Positions 43,471 through 53,270 are shown, counted from the first letter of the stretch. The stretch is 64,000 nt of DNA from an uncultured Christensenellaceae bacterium (GCA_944376205.1 CALWBV010000002.1:1-64000), one strand, 5' to 3'. Translations and numbers: made by a program. Notes: generated by a model not told the origin, from the sequence alone.

Positions 43471-44709
43471 TTATAATCGCATAATTGCCGAACTTGTCTG
43501 GTGAGCCGTGCAAAATGCGATTTGAAGATTGAATCCGCCTGTCAAAGCATCCACATCTAGCACCTCTCCGATAAAATATAGATTTTTAACAAGCTTACTT
43601 GACATATCTTTAGGGTTGATTTGTTTGCAATCTACTCCGCCGCTGGTGATAATTCCCGCATTAAGGTTTTCCAATCCTGTAATATCGAAGGAAAGATTCT
43701 TTATTGCTTTTATAAGTTTTTCCCTTTGTTCTTTAGTAATACTGTTGGCAACTTGCGACATTTTGATTTGAGCCGCCTGAAGCACAGGCTGAATTAGCGC
43801 TTTGGGCATCAACTCTGGCAAAATATTTTTAATTTCGCAATTTATATGTTGCGAAAATTCTCTCAATAATCTGTTTTGAAGAACTTCACTCGTCAAAGCC
43901 GGCTTCAAATCGATTGAAAGGATGTATTTTCCGTCAAACGTCTTTCCGTCATAATATTTATTGATAAGACTCGACAGAGAAAGAATAATAGGACCGCTTA
44001 CGCCGTTGTGAGTAAAAAGCATTTCGCCAAACTGCGAAAATAAAACTTTTCCGTCTCTTACGATACTTGCCGTTACGTTTTTAAGACTTAAGCCCTGAAG
44101 TTCAAAATTGTTTTTCAACAGAATAGGTACAAGCGCAGGACGAGGTTTTACGATATTGTGTCCCGACTCTCTCGCCCACTTGTATCCGTCGCCGGTGCTG
44201 CCTGTAGACGAATAGGACATTCCACCCGTGGCGATCACAACATTGTCACCCAAAATTTTCTCACCCGTGTTTGTTATCACACCTTTAGCCTGTCCGTCCT
44301 CGATAATTATATCTTTAATAGCTGTATTGAGACGCACCTCTGCATTGTTTCTTTTGATTACGTTTTCAAGACATTTAATTACGTCGCTGGACTTATCGCT
44401 TTGAGGAAATACTCTGTTTCCTCTCTCTACCTTCAATCTTAAAGAATTGTCCTCAAAAAACTTCATTGTATCCTGCGGAGTAAAGCCGTGAATCGCAGAC
44501 ATTACGAATTTAGAATTCACAACAACGTTTGACAAAAAATCTTCAACCGAGCAGTCGTTTGTAAGATTACATCTTCCTTTTCCTGTAATAAACAGTTTTT
44601 TGCCAAGCTTCTCATTTTTTTCTATAAGTACAACTTCCTGACCTTGTCCGGAAAGTAAAGCTGCACACATCATTCCGCTTGCTCCGCCGCCGACTATAAG
44701 AGTCCTCAT
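43471..44709 (-). CDS. HI0933-family NAD(P)/FAD-dependent oxidoreductase
   Basis: A 412 aa flavoprotein of the HI0933/YhiN family. The N-terminal FAD motif GGGASGMMCAALL, the segment FITGKGRCNLTND and the C-terminal DALTGGFNLQIAFCTAHQT are characteristic. The physiological substrate is not established. The ATG overlaps the surE stop (ATGA). Confidence 0.9.
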   Translation of the reverse strand: MRTLIVGGGASGMMCAALLSGQGQEVVLIEKNEKLGKKLFITGKGRCNLTNDCSVEDFLSNVVVNSKFVMSAIHGFTPQDTMKFFEDNSLRLKVERGNRVFPQSDKSSDVIKCLENVIKRNNAEVRLNTAIKDIIIEDGQAKGVITNTGEKILGDNVVIATGGMSYSSTGSTGDGYKWARESGHNIVKPRPALVPILLKNNFELQGLSLKNVTASIVRDGKVLFSQFGEMLFTHNGVSGPIILSLSSLINKYYDGKTFDGKYILSIDLKPALTSEVLQNRLLREFSQHINCEIKNILPELMPKALIQPVLQAAQIKMSQVANSITKEQREKLIKAIKNLSFDITGLENLNAGIITSGGVDCKQINPKDMSSKLVKNLYFIGEVLDVDALTGGFNLQIAFCTAHQTSSAIMRL

Positions 44710-45455
44710 ATCTTAAACTCCTCTTTTTTTATAGTCGTATAGATTTTCTGATCGTTCCAATCGTTTTTGACGGGAGATATCGTAATATATCCGTTGTCAT
44801 AGAGCCACACGTCGTCCTCGTCTGTCGTGTTGTCGGCAAGCGTAGTACGACAATGCGCCCTGAAACCGAGATTTTCTTCAAAAGCGTAATTTTCCTTGAA
44901 CAACTTTCTGCCGATTTTTGCGATTTTAACGCCTTTAATGGTATTAACGTCGTCAGAAGGAATGTTTATATTGAGAACAGTTTGCGCATCATCAGGCAAA
45001 AGAGAAAAGAGTTTTTGCAAATTTTTCACAACAAACTCCGATGAAAATTCAAAATCTTTTATACCGTATTCTTGCGATACTGCAATAGCCTTTATGCCAT
45101 GCACTGCTCCTTCGAGCGCACTGTTGACTGTGCCCGAATAAACTATATCCGTACCTAGATTGAATCCCTTGTTTATTCCGCTGATAATCAAATCGGGCTT
45201 TTCTGTCAATATCAAGTTTACGGCGACTTTCACGCAATCGGCAGGCGTACCGCTAACGATATAACACTCTATCCCGTTGAGAATATTGATTTTGCTAAAA
45301 TTAACATAGCCGTACAGAGTCATAGAATGACCTGTACCCGACATCTGATTTTGCGGTGCAACGACGGTCACGTTATGCATTTTTGCCAATTTTTCGGCAA
45401 GTCGCAAAATACCGTTGCTATATATTCCGTCATCGTTTACAAGTAAAATATTCAT
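44706..45455 (-). CDS. surE: 5'-nucleotidase SurE
   Basis: A 249 aa metal-dependent phosphatase acting on nucleoside monophosphates. The N-terminal VNDDGIYSNGI carries the metal-binding Asp pair, with APQNQMSGTGHSMT and SGINKGFNLGTD further on. No Shine-Dalgarno; the promoter places the start point at the ATG. Confidence 0.95.
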   Translation of the reverse strand: MNILLVNDDGIYSNGILRLAEKLAKMHNVTVVAPQNQMSGTGHSMTLYGYVNFSKINILNGIECYIVSGTPADCVKVAVNLILTEKPDLIISGINKGFNLGTDIVYSGTVNSALEGAVHGIKAIAVSQEYGIKDFEFSSEFVVKNLQKLFSLLPDDAQTVLNINIPSDDVNTIKGVKIAKIGRKLFKENYAFEENLGFRAHCRTTLADNTTDEDDVWLYDNGYITISPVKNDWNDQKIYTTIKKEEFKI

Positions 45456-45490
45456 ACAATTATCTTATCAAATATTTTTGTAAATGTAAA
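45455..45490 (-). promoter_or_regulatory. surE promoter (leaderless)
   Basis: On the minus strand TTTACA (45490-45485), 17 nt, TAAGAT (45467-45462), then six bases to the ATG. Confidence 0.65.
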
Positions 45491-45629
45491 TTGTTATTTT
45501 ATATATGCTATAATATCATAAAGTCTTAAAGATTTATTATATAAAACCTATCCGCTTTAACACTTGTCATTAATAAAATATCCGATAACGTAATTTAGCG
45601 ATTTTTTTAATATAATTTTATTTAGCAAT

Positions 45630-45660
45630 AAAAAACGGCAACCTTTCGGCTGCCGTTTTA
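45630..45660 (-). terminator. Terminator of the decarboxylase operon
   Basis: AAACGGCA...TGCCGTTT hairpin followed on the minus strand by TTTTTATTG. Confidence 0.85.
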
Positions 45661-45672
45661 CTTTTTCGTTAA

Positions 45673-47070
45673 TTATACGGGTTGAATTCCCTTTGTCGTA
45701 TCTCCGACTTCTCTGTCGACATGCTTCTGATGAGCCTGACGATATTTGAAGAAGTTGAGTGCAACCTGAGGGAACAAAGCGTAAGACAATACGTCTTCGG
45801 GCTGTTGGATATACTCTTTGATTTCCTCGCGGTATTTATCGAGTTCGGGCTTGAGCAAATCTGCAGGTCTGCAAGTAATTCTCTTTTCGTTACCCAAAAC
45901 CTTCTTGACGATAGCGGGATCGGGTTCTGCGGGCAATTTACCGTATTCGCCTCTCAATACACCCTTTGTTTCTGCAGATACCATCTTGTATCTCTCTCCT
46001 GCAAGTACGTTAAATACTGCCTGCGTACCGACTATCTGGCTGGTAGGAGTTACAAGAGGAGGATATCCGAGGTCCTTTCTTACGTTGGGCACTTCTGCAA
46101 GAACCTGATCGTATTTATCGAGAGCGTTAGCCTTTTTGAGCTGACCTACGAGGTTGGAAAGCATACCGCCGGGAACTTGATAAATAAGAGCGTTTACGTC
46201 GGTTGCGAGAGACTTCTCTGTCAACCAGCCGTCAGCCTTAAGTCTTGCTGCAACAGTCTTGAAGTAGTTGGAAATCTCGTTGAGATAAGCAACGTCAAGA
46301 CCTGTATCGTATTGCGTACCTTTAAGAATAGCGACCATAGGTTCTGTCGCAGGTTGCGAAGTACCGTTACCCAAAGCACTGAGTGCGCAGTCGATAATGT
46401 CGACGCCTGCTTCGATAGCTTTAAGATATGTCTGGTTACCTGTACCTGCAGTCTGGTGAGTATGCAAGTGAATCAAAGTCTTGGGTTTCAAAACTTTCTT
46501 CATACCCTTGACGAGATCGTATGCCGTATAAGGAAGGAGAATACCTGCCATATCCTTAATACAGATATTGTCTGCACCCATATCCTCGAGTTGTTTAGCA
46601 AGTTTGATAAAATATTCGTTTGTATGAACAGGGCTGGTCGTATAGGATATAGTAGCTTCACATATACCGCCGTACTTCTTACAAGAATTAATTGCCTGCT
46701 CCATATTTCTGGGGTCATTGAGCGCATCGAAGATACGGAGAATATTGCAACCGTTGTCTATAGTCTTGTGAACGAATTCGTCTACTACGTCATCGGCATA
46801 GTGCTTGTATCCGAGAATATTCTGTCCTCTGAAAAGCATCTGGAGCGGAGTTTTAGGCATAGCCTTTTTCAAAGCTCTGAGTCTCTCCCAAGGATCTTCG
46901 TTGAGGAATCTGAGACATGCGTCGAAAGTAGCGCCGCCCCAACATTCTATTGAATAATAACCTGCGTTGTCGAGCTGTTCGCACATAGGCAACATTTCGT
47001 CGAGTCTCATACGAGTAGCTGCCTGCGATTGGTGAGCGTCACGCAAAATAGTTTCTGTAATCTTAACCAT
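45673..47070 (-). CDS. Pyruvate/oxaloacetate carboxyltransferase subunit (OadA/PycB-like)
   Basis: A 465 aa biotin-dependent carboxyltransferase. The HMGL-like TIM barrel (ETILRDAHQSQAATRM, LFRGQNILGYKHYADD, HLHTHQTAGTG) is followed by the conserved PYC/OADA domain. The biotinyl domain is missing and encoded separately upstream, as in the 5S subunit of transcarboxylase. It transfers CO2 between carboxybiotin and pyruvate/oxaloacetate. Last gene of the operon; GAGGTAA precedes the ATG. Confidence 0.9.
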   Translation of the reverse strand: MVKITETILRDAHQSQAATRMRLDEMLPMCEQLDNAGYYSIECWGGATFDACLRFLNEDPWERLRALKKAMPKTPLQMLFRGQNILGYKHYADDVVDEFVHKTIDNGCNILRIFDALNDPRNMEQAINSCKKYGGICEATISYTTSPVHTNEYFIKLAKQLEDMGADNICIKDMAGILLPYTAYDLVKGMKKVLKPKTLIHLHTHQTAGTGNQTYLKAIEAGVDIIDCALSALGNGTSQPATEPMVAILKGTQYDTGLDVAYLNEISNYFKTVAARLKADGWLTEKSLATDVNALIYQVPGGMLSNLVGQLKKANALDKYDQVLAEVPNVRKDLGYPPLVTPTSQIVGTQAVFNVLAGERYKMVSAETKGVLRGEYGKLPAEPDPAIVKKVLGNEKRITCRPADLLKPELDKYREEIKEYIQQPEDVLSYALFPQVALNFFKYRQAHQKHVDREVGDTTKGIQPV

Positions 47071-47101
47071 AATTTACCTCTTTTAATGATATTGTCTTTG
47101 A

Positions 47102-48499
47102 TTATGCACCGAAAATAGCCAGCAAAACGCCTGCTGCGACTGCCGAGCCGATAACGCCGGCAACGTTAGGTCCCATAGCGTGCATGAGCAGATAGTTTCC
47201 GGGATTTTCTTCCTGACCTAGGTTGTGAGAAATTCTCGCAGCCATAGGTACTGCGGAAACGCCTGCCGAGCCGATAAGAGGATTGATCTTGCCTTTTGAA
47301 AGTGCACACATAACCTTACCGATAAGCAATCCGCCTGCGGTACCGAATGCGAATGCAAATACACCGATGATGATAATCAACAAAGTATCCGTGTTAAGGA
47401 ATACGTCGGCAGTTGCTTTCGAACCAACGATAACACCGAGCAAAATAGTAATTATATTGATAAGTTCGTTTTTAGCCGTATTGGTAAGTCTGGGAACGAC
47501 TTCGGATTCTTTCATGAGGTTTCCGAGCATGAGCATACCGAGAAGAGGTATAGCCGAAGGAAGTACGAGACCTACGATGCCCGTAACAGCAATAGGGAAA
47601 ACGACTTTCTCTGCTTTGGATACGGGACGGAGCTGTTCCATTATGATACCTCTCTCCTTCTTTGTGGTGAGAAGTCTCATAATAGGCGGCTGAATAAGTT
47701 TTATCAGAGCCATATACGAATAAGCCGCTACGGAAATTGCAGGAAGCAAGTGAGCCGCAAGTTTTACGGTAACGTAAATTGCAGTAGGACCGTCCGCACC
47801 GCCGATAATACCGATAGCGGAAGCTTCCTCACCCGTAAAGCCTATATTGATAGCAATAATAAACGTTACGAAAATACCGAGCTGTGCCGCAGCACCCATG
47901 ATCAATGACTTGGGGTTTGCGATTAGCGGACCGAAGTCGGTCATTGCACCTATTCCGAGGAATATCAACGGAGGATAAATTACCCATTCAACACCCTTGT
48001 AGAGATAGAAGAAAAGACCTTGGTCAGCAACTACCTCGTGAGTAATTTGCAAATCCGTTACGTTGGGATAAAGACTTCTTACGGCATTTTCGACAGCGGC
48101 AGTCTTGTCAAGAAGACTCATTGACGAATCTATATTGAAGATTTGAGTAAGTTCTTTGATGGTTTTGCCTGCAAGCTGAACGAGTTCACCGTTATAAGTT
48201 GCGGTCAGCACCTGCATAGTGCCGTCGATCGTACCCTCAATCGTATATCCGTATGTTCCGTACAAAATGTTATATGCACCCGGAATATTGATAATAAACA
48301 TACCGAATCCGATAGCAAGAAGAAGGTTAGGCTCAAACTCTTTTACAACTGCAAGGTAAATAAGCACACAAGCAATTGCCATCATGACGAAGTTTTGCCA
48401 AAGCGGCGTAAGCGACGTCATAAATCCGGTACTGAGCCACAAATTCTTGAGTGATTCTACTATCGAAAAGGATTGTAGAGTTGTAACTAAGTTAAACAT
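47102..48499 (-). CDS. oadB: Sodium-translocating decarboxylase beta subunit
   Basis: A 465 aa integral membrane protein with about nine to eleven helices that couples carboxybiotin decarboxylation to Na+ export. GGADGPTAIYVTVKLA is the conserved functional motif. It is longer than typical subunits because of an insert at ~80-150. GGAGG precedes the ATG. Confidence 0.93.
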   Translation of the reverse strand: MFNLVTTLQSFSIVESLKNLWLSTGFMTSLTPLWQNFVMMAIACVLIYLAVVKEFEPNLLLAIGFGMFIINIPGAYNILYGTYGYTIEGTIDGTMQVLTATYNGELVQLAGKTIKELTQIFNIDSSMSLLDKTAAVENAVRSLYPNVTDLQITHEVVADQGLFFYLYKGVEWVIYPPLIFLGIGAMTDFGPLIANPKSLIMGAAAQLGIFVTFIIAINIGFTGEEASAIGIIGGADGPTAIYVTVKLAAHLLPAISVAAYSYMALIKLIQPPIMRLLTTKKERGIIMEQLRPVSKAEKVVFPIAVTGIVGLVLPSAIPLLGMLMLGNLMKESEVVPRLTNTAKNELINIITILLGVIVGSKATADVFLNTDTLLIIIIGVFAFAFGTAGGLLIGKVMCALSKGKINPLIGSAGVSAVPMAARISHNLGQEENPGNYLLMHAMGPNVAGVIGSAVAAGVLLAIFGA

Positions 48500-48521
48500 T
48501 TTGCCTCCAATTCAAATGAGA

Positions 48522-48905
48522 TTATGCAATAGTGCAAAGTACGGCACCGGTATCTACGTTAGCACCGGCAGAAGTAGAATAAGTGATTACACCGGAAGCA
48601 GGAGCAGATATAGGTGTATCCATTTTCATAGCTTCGAGAATAATGATTGTGTCTCCCTCTTTAACGGTATCGCCGTTTGCAAAACAAAGCTTCTTTACAA
48701 GACCGGGCATGGGGGAATTTACAGGCTTACCTGCACCTTGAGGAGCTGCAGCAGGTGCAGCAACGGGAGCTGCAGCAGGTGCAGCAACGGGAGCTGCAGC
48801 CACAGGAACGCTTTTTACGGGAACAGAAGCAACGGCATCTCCGCCGATTTCTTCTACTTCAACTGCATAAGATTTTCCGTTTACATTGATATTGAATTTA
48901 CGCAT
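48522..48905 (-). CDS. Biotin carboxyl carrier protein with Ala/Pro linker
   Basis: A 127 aa carrier. The biotinylated lysine is K94 in EAMKMDTP. An Ala-Pro-Val linker (~35-56) is encoded by an imperfect 24-bp tandem repeat (48742-48800). It shuttles CO2 between the carboxyltransferases and OadB. Confidence 0.92.
   Translation of the reverse strand: MRKFNINVNGKSYAVEVEEIGGDAVASVPVKSVPVAAAPVAAPAAAPVAAPAAAPQGAGKPVNSPMPGLVKKLCFANGDTVKEGDTIIILEAMKMDTPISAPASGVITYSTSAGANVDTGAVLCTIA
48742..48800 (-). repeat. 24-bp tandem repeat in the carrier linker
   Basis: Two identical 24-bp units (48742-48765, 48766-48789) and a partial third code for an AAPVAAPA-type octapeptide repeat. Such repeats can change in number. 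Confidence 0.8.
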
Positions 48906-48932
48906 AATTATTTCTCCTAACTTGTTAGTTTG

Positions 48933-49397
48933 TTAAATTTCCTTGATTGAACGAACTCTGAACTTGAGATTTGACATATAAACAGGTTCTTGAGTTTCGT
49001 AATATGCTGCGATTGCCGCTGTTATTGCCGCAACAACTTCTTCCTCCGTATCGCCTTCGATCTGTAAAACGGTTTCGGGGGCAGGCAATTTGGTAACTTT
49101 CTTTTCAGCCTTATTTTCGCTCATCTTTTTGATACTTTCCATGAGATAACGCAAGATATTTACAAAGAGGATAAGGATAATCAGCATTATAAATACCGTA
49201 CCCATACCGAGGAGGGCTACCAGTAATCCTATCCACAATCTTCCGCCGAAACTGTTGTTGGCAATACCGAGTTTATCGGGAGAGCCGTAAGACTGATCTG
49301 TTACCATCAGATAAATAAGTCCGGCAAGCAATGCAAGCGCGATTACCAAAAAGATGACAAGCTTTACGACTTTTTTCTTTGACATAGGTTGTTTCAT
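48933..49397 (-). CDS. Decarboxylase gamma subunit (OadG-like)
   Basis: A 154 aa protein with two membrane helices (~10-32 and 53-83), the second with LLGMGTVFIMLIILILF typical of OadG, and a charged C-terminal domain that may bind the carboxyltransferase. It sits between the MmdA-like and carrier genes. GAGGTGAG precedes the ATG. Confidence 0.85.
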   Translation of the reverse strand: MKQPMSKKKVVKLVIFLVIALALLAGLIYLMVTDQSYGSPDKLGIANNSFGGRLWIGLLVALLGMGTVFIMLIILILFVNILRYLMESIKKMSENKAEKKVTKLPAPETVLQIEGDTEEEVVAAITAAIAAYYETQEPVYMSNLKFRVRSIKEI

Positions 49398-49410
49398 TTC
49401 TCACCTCACG

Positions 49411-50889
49411 TCAGATACCGAGAACCATCAACAATGCAGATGCGAGATAAGGTCTGATGTTTGTAGCTTCGATAACATTGTCGATATAACCGTCTTTTGC
49501 AGCAAGCAAAGGATTGGTCTGCATTTCTGCATAGACTTCTTCTTTCGTTTTGCCTTTAACTTCAAGACCTTCTTCGACTTTCTTGAGATAAGCAAGTGCT
49601 TTCTCGAGAGCGTTTGCGTCTATACCTTCTTTAGCGGCAAGTTCTTTAGCTGTCTTTTTAGCTTCCTTGAGCTGATCGGTAGCAATGATCTTCGTAACGT
49701 CCATACCTACGGGAGCAACAACTGCACCTGCGGTAGCCAAAGTATAATCGAATCCGATAGCCTTGCTCATAAGTGCGCTGTATGCATAACCTACTGCATT
49801 ACCTACAGCAACACCGATCTTTGCGATAGTGCTTGTAGCGATAGTCTTCATAAGAGCGCTTGTCTTCTTTGCAAAACCGCCGATTTCCTGTTGAAGATCA
49901 GCATTTGCACCGAGAGAATCTACAAGAGTAATCAAAGGAATATTGTATGCTTCGAGTTTTTGAATAAATCCGTTTGCTTTATCCAATCCCTTTTCGGTCA
50001 TATAATCGCCTTGTGTAGCGACTACGCCTACGGAAAGTCCGTTGAGTTTTGCGAGTGCGCATACTACATCGCCGGCATATGCGGGACAGTATTCAACAAC
50101 ACTCTTTTTATCGCAAATGCTTTCGATTCTTTGAATAGCGGTAAGCTTCTTTTCGAGTTTGGGGTCTACTCTGTTGGGATCGTCTTCGCCTTCAGATTCG
50201 TCTGTGAGCAAAGTGCTCATAAGAGCCTGCAACTTCTGCTGCAAATCCTTATCGTTGTTATATACGAACTGTGCCATATCGCTGTTTTCGCTGTAAGCTG
50301 CATATCCCAGTTTAGCCTTGTAGTCTACAGGGAAAGACTTTGCTTCGGATACGAGATACATAGGCGAATTGACGGACATAACTGCGTCTTTTGACATAAA
50401 TACGAAATCCGCACCTGCAACGAAAGTAGCCATCATACCGACAGCAACGCCTTTAACGATACAGATATGAGGAACTTCGTCAGCAAGTTCAAAGCCGCCG
50501 GCTATAATCTTTGCATAACCTTCCATAACGCTTGCGCCTTCACCGACTCTTGCGCCGCAACTGTCAATAACAGAAATCAGCGGAGTACCGGCTTTTACGG
50601 CTCTTTGCATGCATTTGTAAATCTTATTCGCATGAGCTTCGCTGAGGCTGCCCTTAAGAACGTCTGCATTTTGAGCAAAAATATGGACGGGATTACCATT
50701 TATCGTAGCATATCCGGTAACCACGCCCTCACCCAACGCTTCGGTAGCACTGTCAAAGCTCTTGCCAGTAAGAAAAACATCAGTCTCGACAAAACTTTCG
50801 CAATCAACGATAATTTCCAAAAACGACTTCGTGCCAGAAGTAGCTTTGTCAATTGCTTTAACGTTAGCCAAGAGTTTATTGTTCTCCAT
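49411..50889 (-). CDS. Acyl-CoA-type carboxyltransferase (MmdA-like)
   Basis: A 492 aa divergent member of the carboxyltransferase family with two crotonase-fold halves (VIDSCGARVGEGASVMEGY; LITLVDSLGANADLQQEIGG). Such proteins transfer CO2 between acyl-CoA and carboxybiotin, as in methylmalonyl-CoA decarboxylase or the 12S subunit of transcarboxylase. The start at 50889 follows GGAGG; earlier in-frame codons lack a site. First gene of the five-gene operon. Confidence 0.8.
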   Translation of the reverse strand: MENNKLLANVKAIDKATSGTKSFLEIIVDCESFVETDVFLTGKSFDSATEALGEGVVTGYATINGNPVHIFAQNADVLKGSLSEAHANKIYKCMQRAVKAGTPLISVIDSCGARVGEGASVMEGYAKIIAGGFELADEVPHICIVKGVAVGMMATFVAGADFVFMSKDAVMSVNSPMYLVSEAKSFPVDYKAKLGYAAYSENSDMAQFVYNNDKDLQQKLQALMSTLLTDESEGEDDPNRVDPKLEKKLTAIQRIESICDKKSVVEYCPAYAGDVVCALAKLNGLSVGVVATQGDYMTEKGLDKANGFIQKLEAYNIPLITLVDSLGANADLQQEIGGFAKKTSALMKTIATSTIAKIGVAVGNAVGYAYSALMSKAIGFDYTLATAGAVVAPVGMDVTKIIATDQLKEAKKTAKELAAKEGIDANALEKALAYLKKVEEGLEVKGKTKEEVYAEMQTNPLLAAKDGYIDNVIEATNIRPYLASALLMVLGI

Positions 50890-50971
50890 AAAAACCTCCA
50901 AAATGTTGTATATATAATTGAATTTATAACAATATATTACGATTGCATAATTAGATACTTTTTTAACAATC

Positions 50972-51006
50972 ATTATAATTATATTGGTTATTGCAATTTT
51001 TTGCAA
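50972..51006 (-). promoter_or_regulatory. Promoter of the decarboxylase operon
   Basis: On the minus strand TTGCAA (51006-51001), 17 nt, TATAAT (50983-50978). The leader is about 80 nt. Confidence 0.7.
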
Positions 51007-51304
51007 GCAATTTACGCACAAAATTACAATTAATTTGATAAAAATTATAACTATTATAATATTTTAGACAATACAACATATTATCAAAACAAAAACACTC
51101 TTTTAGCGCTTAAAATTCATAAATCAAAGATTGCAAAACGTTTCGATGTTATCCAAGTATTAATTAATGCAAAAGTATTAAATAAGGACCCGAGTTTTCT
51201 CAAGTCCTTTATTTTTAATTAATCAATATTATATACAGTGTATTCAATACATCTCTTAAAATTTGAATGCTTTAACAAAAGCCCTATCCGGTCGGCTATA
51301 ATTA
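51007..51304. other. AT-rich gap with rluB terminator candidate
   Basis: AAGGAC...GTCCTT with inner GAG/CTC pairs (51184-51208) may end rluB. No other gene is seen. Confidence 0.5.
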
Positions 51305-52018
51305 TCAAAGCCTTTTGAGATATTCAACTTCAAAGTCATTGAGAAATCTGTATCCGCCTCTTGCCAAACCGCCCAATCTCAAATCGCCTATAGCAATACG
51401 TTTCAAGAACAAAACTTCCTTTTCTACCGCTTCGATCATTTTTCTTATCTGACGGTTTTTACCTTCGGTAATCGTGATTTGAAGTTTTGATATCCCGTCC
51501 TTAAATTCAACGAGTTTTACACGGGCTCTTTTTGTCTTTTCTCCGTCCACAAGCACGCCTTTTCTTAATTGCGCAAGCTTATGTTCGGGCATTTCTCCGT
51601 CTACCTTAACGACATACGTCTTGGGAACCTCATAGCTAGGGTGTGTGAGTTTGTAAGCCAAATCCCCGTCATTGGTCATTAAAAGCAAACCTTCGGTATC
51701 GTAGTCCAATCTGCCTACAGGGATAAGATGAGGAATATTTACGTCTTCGAGATAATCGTATATGGTTTTTCTTCCCTTCTCGTCGCTTACAGTAGTAATA
51801 CAGCCTTTAGGCTTGTAAAACATAATATAGCTGAATTTGTTTTCAGGCTTTACGACTATATCATCTACGCTTACGGTGTCATTCCCCTCATTTACCATTG
51901 TACCTAATTCGGTAACGACTTTGCCGTTTATCTTTACCTTACCTTCGGTAATCAGTTTATCCGCACCTCTTCTCGAGGCAATTCCCGTTGACGCTAAATA
52001 TTTGTTTAATCTCTCCAT
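51305..52018 (-). CDS. rluB: 23S rRNA pseudouridine synthase B
   Basis: A 237 aa RluB/RsuA-type enzyme. An S4 RNA-binding domain (RLNKYLASTGIASRRGADK) precedes the catalytic domain with VGRLDYDTEGLLLMTNDG (catalytic Asp) and ITEGKNRQIRKM. The chosen start matches the family, but it overlaps the end of the upstream carboxypeptidase gene by 62 bases and has no obvious ribosome binding site. Confidence 0.9.
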   Translation of the reverse strand: MERLNKYLASTGIASRRGADKLITEGKVKINGKVVTELGTMVNEGNDTVSVDDIVVKPENKFSYIMFYKPKGCITTVSDEKGRKTIYDYLEDVNIPHLIPVGRLDYDTEGLLLMTNDGDLAYKLTHPSYEVPKTYVVKVDGEMPEHKLAQLRKGVLVDGEKTKRARVKLVEFKDGISKLQITITEGKNRQIRKMIEAVEKEVLFLKRIAIGDLRLGGLARGGYRFLNDFEVEYLKRL

Positions 52019-53270
52019 CGGTATAACTTGCGTTCCAATTGCCGACAAGGTCTTTGAGGACACGCAACACTCCTGCATCGTTAATTTCTTCTATATTAAC
52101 AATATTTACGCCAAAAAGCAAACGATTATCGTCATAAAAGCGGATTTTACCCACCGTACTGCCCTTTTTTACAGGCAATTCGAGAGATTCGTCTATATCG
52201 ATATATCCTACGCAATTCAAATTATCCGATTTCTTTAACGGAACGGTAAGATCGTTTTGCAAAGCAAGCGAATAATTTCTTCCGTTTATCTCAATATTAG
52301 CCGCTACATCTCCTTTTTTACCGATATTTACGGGAGTATATTTAGCAAAAGCCTTATCCATATAATTTGCGCATGCGTTCCACATATCGTAACAATTAAG
52401 AACAACGCATACCAATTGCATTCCGTCGCGACGTGCCGCCGAAACAAGGCATCTGCCCGAAGCCGTAGTATATCCCGTCTTAATTCCGTTGGCACCTTCA
52501 TATGTTGACAGCATTTTATTTTTGTTGACGAAATACTGCTTGTCCAAAGTTTCGTTTCCTTCTACGACATATGACTTCGAAGATACTATTTTGAGAAAAT
52601 CTTCGTTTTGCATTGCGTAAGCCGATATTACCGCAAAATCGTACGCCGAAGTATAATGACTTTCAGAATGCAAGCCGTGCGGATTATCAAAATGAGTATT
52701 GAGCAAATTAAGCTGCTGCGCCTTTTCGTTCATCATGTCGACAAAAGCGTCAACGCTACCTGCACAAGCAATTGCCAGCGCTACCGCAGAGTCGTTGCCG
52801 CTTCTCAACATAAGACCGTACAACAAGTCCCGAATTGTCCATATTTGATTTTCCTTAAGATAAATTGACGATCCTTCTATCCCCAACGCTTCATGAGGAA
52901 TTTTGAACTTCTTATCCAAATCGCAGTTTTCCAGCACGACAAGAGCAGTCATTATTTTTGTAGTGCTCGCCATCTCCATTTTTACGTCTTTATTTCCGCT
53001 ATCGAGTACACGCAACGTAGTCGCTTCAAGCACGGCATAAGACGATGTTTTATTTGCAGAAAAGACATCGTCATCGCTCTCAACTATATCTCCGTCAACA
53101 TATGAATTTTGATCGCTGTTTTCCTTTTGAGTAAAGAATTCATCGATTTTAGTAGTCATCTCAAAAACAGCACTTGAAGCTTGAAAAATGACAATATTTA
53201 GAATTATAACGGCTATTAAGAATAGTATAATTTTATTAATTGTCTTAATTGAGAAGTATTTACCCATCAT
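51957..53270 (-). CDS. D-alanyl-D-alanine carboxypeptidase (membrane-anchored N-terminus)
   Basis: A 437 aa S11-family enzyme trimming peptidoglycan pentapeptides. The catalytic SxxK is in ASTTKIMTAL, SGN in RSGNDSAVAL and KTG in GIKTGYTTASGR. An N-terminal helix (~12-33) anchors it. Position next to ytfJ and the scp genes resembles the DacB/DacF context of sporulating Firmicutes. ATG overlaps the ytfJ stop (ATGA). Confidence 0.9.
   Translation of the reverse strand: MMGKYFSIKTINKIILFLIAVIILNIVIFQASSAVFEMTTKIDEFFTQKENSDQNSYVDGDIVESDDDVFSANKTSSYAVLEATTLRVLDSGNKDVKMEMASTTKIMTALVVLENCDLDKKFKIPHEALGIEGSSIYLKENQIWTIRDLLYGLMLRSGNDSAVALAIACAGSVDAFVDMMNEKAQQLNLLNTHFDNPHGLHSESHYTSAYDFAVISAYAMQNEDFLKIVSSKSYVVEGNETLDKQYFVNKNKMLSTYEGANGIKTGYTTASGRCLVSAARRDGMQLVCVVLNCYDMWNACANYMDKAFAKYTPVNIGKKGDVAANIEINGRNYSLALQNDLTVPLKKSDNLNCVGYIDIDESLELPVKKGSTVGKIRFYDDNRLLFGVNIVNIEEINDAGVLRVLKDLVGNWNASYTDGEIKQIFSVNGNCLEKRCG

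Noticed and set aside
45682-46953. A 423-codon frame antisense to the OadA-like gene, and similar long antisense frames at 49354-50394 and 18774-19763
   Set aside because: The minus-strand genes are clear family members; these are shadows with no recognisable domains.
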